Of a stretch of 64,000 bases of DNA, positions 59,933 through 64,000 are shown in pieces. Numbering within the stretch: the stretch's first letter is position 1; every line of letters begins with the position of its first letter. Both the position numbers and the translations under genes were made by a program. The notes below the pieces were generated by a model. That model saw only the letters and a program-made list of their open reading frames with translations. It searched no databases and was not told where the DNA came from. Source of the DNA: Spirochaetota bacterium (GTDB taxonomy: Bacteria; Spirochaetota; Spirochaetia; SPDA01; JAJSAL01); the NCBI GenBank assembly GCA_024274705.1, contig JAJSAL010000140.1, positions 1-64,000 of the forward strand, written 5' to 3'.

Positions 59933-61162
59933 ATGCGGAAAATGATCTTACCTGTTTTATTTTCGATACTCTCATTTTCAACACTATCTGCCCAGGATAG
60001 AGATGTATTCGCACCCTTTGTTTCCAGGCTCAAGGTTAAGGCTGAGGAATCGTATATCACGATCGCCTGGCAGGATACCGAGGATGTAGACGGTACCTAC
60101 CTGATCTACAGGCATACACAGGAAATCAACGCAGAGAATTTTAAAAACGCTGTGAAACTTGCCGAATTATCAAAAGGCACGGGAATTTACCTCGATTATC
60201 CACTGGACACAAATACCTATTATTATGCTGTCCTTGTTCGTGACAGTAACGGGAAAATCTACGAACTTTTTATCCCTTTCAGGAATAAAAGCATCACCGG
60301 TGTTGCAGTGACGTCCCTTGCATCCCAGGAACAGATTGCCGCAAAAATCACCGGCATATCGGCTTCAACCCAGGAAGATTCGGTTCTTATCTCTTTTACC
60401 TCGTCCAAGCCGGATAGAAACCTCATTTTATACCGTGGAACCGTTCCCCTGCGGACACGGGAGGATCTTATTCACTCCCAGGCGCTCCGCACCATTTCCA
60501 GTTCGGAAACGGGAATTAAGGACTTTCCCGTTCCAGGCATATCGTATTACTACGGCATCATCGACAGTTCCCTGGTTAAAACCGGGGATGTCGAGTTTAC
60601 GCCCGGTGAAAACGCGACCCTTACTCCAGTTGAGATCTCTTTGGGAATTCGGATCGGTTTACCCGAATCAATTATCAGCCGGCCGATTCCCCTTCCCCTT
60701 CTTCCGATTTCCAGGGCAATTGAATCAGGTGAACCCCTTTCCCAGTCAGCTATCCCTGTAAAAGTGTTGAAAAAGCCCCTAAGTCCCGCAACCATTAAAG
60801 CTGTTGTCAGTATTCTCTCGTCGATTCCTGCTGAACCACCTGTTGTTATGGAGCCCCATATCCTCGATGAAGACAGGGTCCGTGAAGCAAGCGGCAGCGA
60901 ACAATATACCCTTAAATCGATTCTGGATAACGAGTTTACCGAACAGCGGTGGGAACGGTCTGAAGAACTGCTTAATAATTATTTAAGCATCTATCACTCG
61001 GAAGATATTGAAATTCGATCTCACTATTATCTAGGTCAGGTTTATTATTTCCAGGGCAAATACCGGGAAGCATTCATAGAGTTTTTACTGGTGCTGGATA
61101 ATATATATACAACGGTTAAACCCTGGATGGATGCAATTTTCACAAAGTTAAGCCGGGGATAG
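59933..61162 (+). CDS. exported protein with fibronectin-like N-part and TPR-like C-part
   Basis: The 409-residue product has a signal peptide (MILPVLFSILSFSTLSAQ), two fibronectin III-like beta domains (ITIAWQDTEDVDGTYLIYRHT, SVLISFTSSKPDRNLILYRG), a proline-rich stretch and a C-terminal helical repeat (SHYYLGQVYYFQGKYREAFIEFLLVLD). It is probably periplasmic. ATG 59933 or ATG 59942 may be used; TATAAA and TAAAGT lie only 2-4 nt before the first ATG, so the leader is absent or a few bases long. It is divergent from the Cas2-like gene. Confidence 0.65.
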   Translation: MRKMILPVLFSILSFSTLSAQDRDVFAPFVSRLKVKAEESYITIAWQDTEDVDGTYLIYRHTQEINAENFKNAVKLAELSKGTGIYLDYPLDTNTYYYAVLVRDSNGKIYELFIPFRNKSITGVAVTSLASQEQIAAKITGISASTQEDSVLISFTSSKPDRNLILYRGTVPLRTREDLIHSQALRTISSSETGIKDFPVPGISYYYGIIDSSLVKTGDVEFTPGENATLTPVEISLGIRIGLPESIISRPIPLPLLPISRAIESGEPLSQSAIPVKVLKKPLSPATIKAVVSILSSIPAEPPVVMEPHILDEDRVREASGSEQYTLKSILDNEFTEQRWERSEELLNNYLSIYHSEDIEIRSHYYLGQVYYFQGKYREAFIEFLLVLDNIYTTVKPWMDAIFTKLSRG

Positions 61163-61224
61163 ACGACCACACTACCCACAGCACCATTTACTATTTCATC
61201 TAGGTTTTTACATCATGTAACTAT

Positions 61225-63219
61225 TCAACTCTTTTTGATCTTACTGAATGAAAGGGTTATCGAATTTGTCCAGGATTCTTTTGGGGACAGTTGCACGTTC
61301 CACATTGTAAGAAAGCAGGAAGACTGATACTGCTTTTCGAAATCTTCCTGTGTTAAGTAACACGTTTCTACCGGCAGGCTCCATAATCTGCATGGCTGAT
61401 CCATACGGATGGATACCTCCACCTTGTTGGATATGTCGTTTAACTGTAGTGCAGATACCTTTGATACTTCCACCGGTGTCAATGCAATTTCCGACATCTT
61501 ATTATCCTGTTCCGTATTGAAACGCAGTGTTTCGACACAATTCGAACCAAAGGAGAGATTTATTTCACTTCCGAAGGTCGTTTGAACATCTTCTCCGGAT
61601 TCATTGAGTATCGTGTACGTGCAGGAGAAAGAATTCTTTCTAAATCTGAATACTTTGGTTAATTGAATCGGAATATGCTTTTTCTTTACGATTATTGATC
61701 CATTTTTTCGGAGTTCAAGAACTTTCTGTTCTCTATGCAACATAGTAACATCATACGCTGCATCAACGAAATTACCGAGTTCCTGGTACGACATGGCGTC
61801 GAATTGTGATATATGCTCCTTTTCATTAAGAAAATGATCAACAAACGCTTTTCGAGGATACCAGTCTACCCCCTTGTTCTGACACTCTTTGCTGTGATAC
61901 AGCTCCGGGTAACGTGAAAACGTATCTAGATAATTCCAGGAAGCAGGAAGATAGTCGAGTTCGAAAATCATCCCGCCATGTAAGTGGGCGTAGGCGTTAA
62001 GTTCATAACCCTGGTAAAGGTATTCGGTTTCACCATCCATATCGAAATCCGCAGTAACGATAGATGGAATAAATATTCCTTTCTCCTGGGTTATTTTTTC
62101 CGCATCTAGGAGCGCCTTGTATGCTTTTTTTCTCAGGTTATTCTGATATATACCACCGAACGGTGTGTGCCAGTATGTCTGGTTGCACTGTCCCTTCCAC
62201 AGCTCTTCCCTGGCTGCTTTTTTTCGTGCACGGTCTCCACGGATCTGTTTAACCAGAATCTGCGTATACATCATTTTTGAATATAACAAGTTGCTTTCGT
62301 AATACCTGGTGAGAAACTTTCTAAAATTACCTTGAAGGCCGTCTTTTTTTCTTATGATGCCTGTACCGCGATTTGTGTTTACCGGGTGTTGTCCATTCTG
62401 ATACCATCTGCTCAATTCACCGAATGAACTGGAAAGAAAATAACATTTCTTAAAAGAGCCCGCTTTCTTTTGTAAATTCACAGGGATCACTACAGATAGA
62501 TTATCCCGGTGGGTGTGCAGCAGTTCCAGAAACCGGGGTATCCATTTTTCTTTGTTAAGCCGGCTGAGATAGTCTCCCTTCAGTAACAGGGTGACTACAG
62601 CATCGTCGATACTCTTTAACGAGAGTATTGAATCGATAATAGCTTCCGGTTCTTCAGACTACATGCGTTCAGAGATCTTTGATGCAATAGGATACACTGT
62701 AATTACTTTTCCCTGGTCTTCCGTCATAACAGGGTTATATAAATCCTTTTCACTCAACCCGGCATTGATGAAATGATATTCCTCCAGGAAGATATAGTCT
62801 AATCCGCTGTTCTTCAGCATCGAAACCAATGCCGGATCCCAAATATTCTCAGTAATCCAACCACCACGAGGTCGCTTTCCGAATCGTTCCCGTATCAGCG
62901 TGGTAAGGCTCTCTACCTGTCCCAACCTGTCTGTGTGAGGGATAAGAGGAAGAAACGGATCATAAAACCCACCTCCCAGCAGTTCCACCTGTTTCCGTTT
63001 CACCATATCGTTCAGCAACATGAGAAATTCAGGATGATGATCCTTAAGCCAATCCAGTACAATGCCTGAGTAATGAATGATCGTAAACAGTTCAGGGTTA
63101 TTGTATAGTTCAGTCAGAAACGGTTTATAGTCTTTTTGATAGGCATTTTCAAATACGGCATCCGGACTCCCGTAGGGGAGACTGTTGTGCGTTCCGAAAA
63201 TTACATTAATTTTCCCCAT
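61225..63219 (-). pseudogene. GH57-type 4-alpha-glucanotransferase/amylase gene with one in-frame amber
   Basis: Two track pieces, 62659..63219 and 61225..62490, are in one frame separated only by TAG at 62661-62659 (KISERM, stop, SEEPEAIIDSIL). Together they give a 664-codon glycoside hydrolase of the GH57 family, with the nucleophile region RGGWITENIWDP near residue 145 and a C-terminal DUF1925/1926-like beta domain (FDMDGETEYLYQGYELNAYAH, HGGMIFELDY). The first strand FGTHNSLPYG lacks the usual HQP, so activity may differ. Such enzymes rearrange alpha-1,4-glucans. The start overlaps the rnfB end by 14 bp. Everything but the stop looks healthy. Confidence 0.75.
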
Positions 63220-64000
63220 TTCGTTTTGGCGTATTCGACTCCTTTTTTACATCGATAACAACCATTTCAACCCCTGCTTTCAAAGGAATAATACATTGAG
63301 GAGGACATGCTTCTGCAGCTTCTTTTCTTTCACCCTCTGCAGAGTAATCGATGGTTGCAAGAAAATCTTCGACTTTAAATCCTCCCTCAGGAGATTTCTT
63401 TTCACATAGTTTACACCCTATACACCCAACAGAGCAATATTTTCTTACAGCAGCACCTTTGTCCGTGGAGTTACATGCAACCATGAGATCCGCATTGTAA
63501 GGTATCCATTTCATTACCCCGGTAGGACACACGTCGATACACTTTCCGCAGGAAATGCACACATCTCTGTCCACCCAGACCAGGTTCTCATCATCGTATA
63601 TTATTGCATCAACAGGGCAAACTTTTATACAGCTGCCAAGGCCAAGGCAGCCGAATTTACACACCTTATCCCCCTGGTAGAGGAGGTAAAGGGCGTTACA
63701 GTCCGCCAGACCCTGGTACGGGAACAGATATTCAGAATGTTTTCCCCCGCCACGGCAGAACACCTGGGCAACCTTTTTCTCTGTTGCAACATCTACCTCA
63801 ACTCCCATGACATCTGCCAGCGCCTTTGCTACCGAACCACTGCCGGGCGTACAAAGGGTGAGCGATTCCGATGACATAACGATAGCCTCGGCATACCCGG
63901 AACATCCGGCATATCCGCAGGCGCCGCAATTGAGCTGGGGAAGGAGCTCGGTAACTTCGGAGATTCGTTTATCACGTTTCACTGTCAGCAGCTTCGAAGC
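63206..64000 (-). CDS. rnfB: RnfB, ferredoxin-type subunit of the Rnf complex (5' part outside the window)
   Basis: The visible 265 codons include the Fe-S domain LLPQLNCGACGYAGCSGYAEA and two 4Fe-4S ferredoxin motifs (CLGLGSCIKVCP, CISCGKCIDVCP), plus a further cysteine cluster (CSVGCIGCKLCEKKSP). Rnf couples ferredoxin oxidation to NAD+ reduction and ion pumping at the membrane. The track starts at GTG 63982, but the frame stays open to the window edge (SKLLTVKRDKRISEV), which is where the membrane anchor should continue, so the gene is cut by the window. rnfB is usually the last rnf gene. Confidence 0.93.
   Translation of the reverse strand, partial: ASKLLTVKRDKRISEVTELLPQLNCGACGYAGCSGYAEAIVMSSESLTLCTPGSGSVAKALADVMGVEVDVATEKKVAQVFCRGGGKHSEYLFPYQGLADCNALYLLYQGDKVCKFGCLGLGSCIKVCPVDAIIYDDENLVWVDRDVCISCGKCIDVCPTGVMKWIPYNADLMVACNSTDKGAAVRKYCSVGCIGCKLCEKKSPEGGFKVEDFLATIDYSAEGERKEAAEACPPQCIIPLKAGVEMVVIDVKKESNTPKRNGEN

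Overview
The window looks like a chromosomal segment of a flagellated, probably free-living spirochaete of the Spirochaeta/Treponema type. The evidence is two adjacent FlaA-type periplasmic flagellar sheath genes next to a class II aldolase gene (an arrangement I recall from Treponema), a long spirochaete-style PilZ protein, two DUF115/Maf-like proteins, several PEGA, TPR and NHL envelope proteins, a LolCDE set and McsA-McsB-ClpC. An intact ilvD and an RnfB argue against a strictly host-dependent life. Promoters are readable as sigma-70 type on both strands. No insertion sequence, prophage or CRISPR array was seen, so this is core chromosome rather than an accessory island.

Layout. 1-2.9 kb is a decaying patch: the 3' end of an unknown gene, a gene split by an amber codon, a membrane histidine kinase, a minus-strand gene remnant and a STAS-like protein. 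3-10.5 kb holds tRNA-Leu(UAA), tatD, an OmpA-like protein coupled to a bactofilin, the flaA pair, a lipoprotein, fba and a ferritin-like gene. 10.7-12.7 kb is infC-rpmI-rplT, a coiled-coil protein and zapA. 12.7-20.2 kb has a PfkB kinase, PilZ, TPR, a 957-residue NHL/PEGA-like envelope protein, a lipoprotein and an inositol monophosphatase. A minus-strand repair operon (recO-thpR-recJ-M23 peptidase-rpsU) faces lon-vanY-U32. ilvD, a monooxygenase-fold protein and glyA follow, then an array of 79-bp repeats upstream of glyA. 34-37 kb is an ATPase/cyclic-nucleotide protein, a CPBP protease, Sua5 and an FtsB-like protein. 37-46 kb is a spirochaete-type cluster: a hyperacidic repeat protein, a GAF-like protein that needs a frameshift, two DUF115 proteins, MEMO and a degenerate GGDEF protein. 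46-51 kb is rnz and clpC-mcsB-mcsA. 51-60 kb is one long minus-strand operon from a Cas2-like gene through prfB, a CheY-like gene, PEGA, ftsY, a YD-repeat protein and lolC-lolD-lolE. The end holds an envelope protein, a GH57-type glucanotransferase split by an amber codon, and the 3' part of rnfB.

The most unusual signals are in how genes are decoded or controlled. (1) Structured 79-bp tandem repeats with a two-base-pair compensatory change sit behind the glyA promoter. (2) An A10 run containing the dnaX-type slippery heptamer A_AAA_AAG joins two halves of one gene. (3) rpsU can only start at ATC, and the OmpA-like gene can only keep its signal peptide by starting at CTG. (4) Several promoters place the transcription start on the ATG itself, predicting leaderless mRNAs. 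(5) Three otherwise intact genes are each interrupted by a single in-frame stop. These stops are either real recent inactivations or sequence errors; no recoding is proven. The RF2 (prfB) programmed +1 frameshift is present in textbook form.
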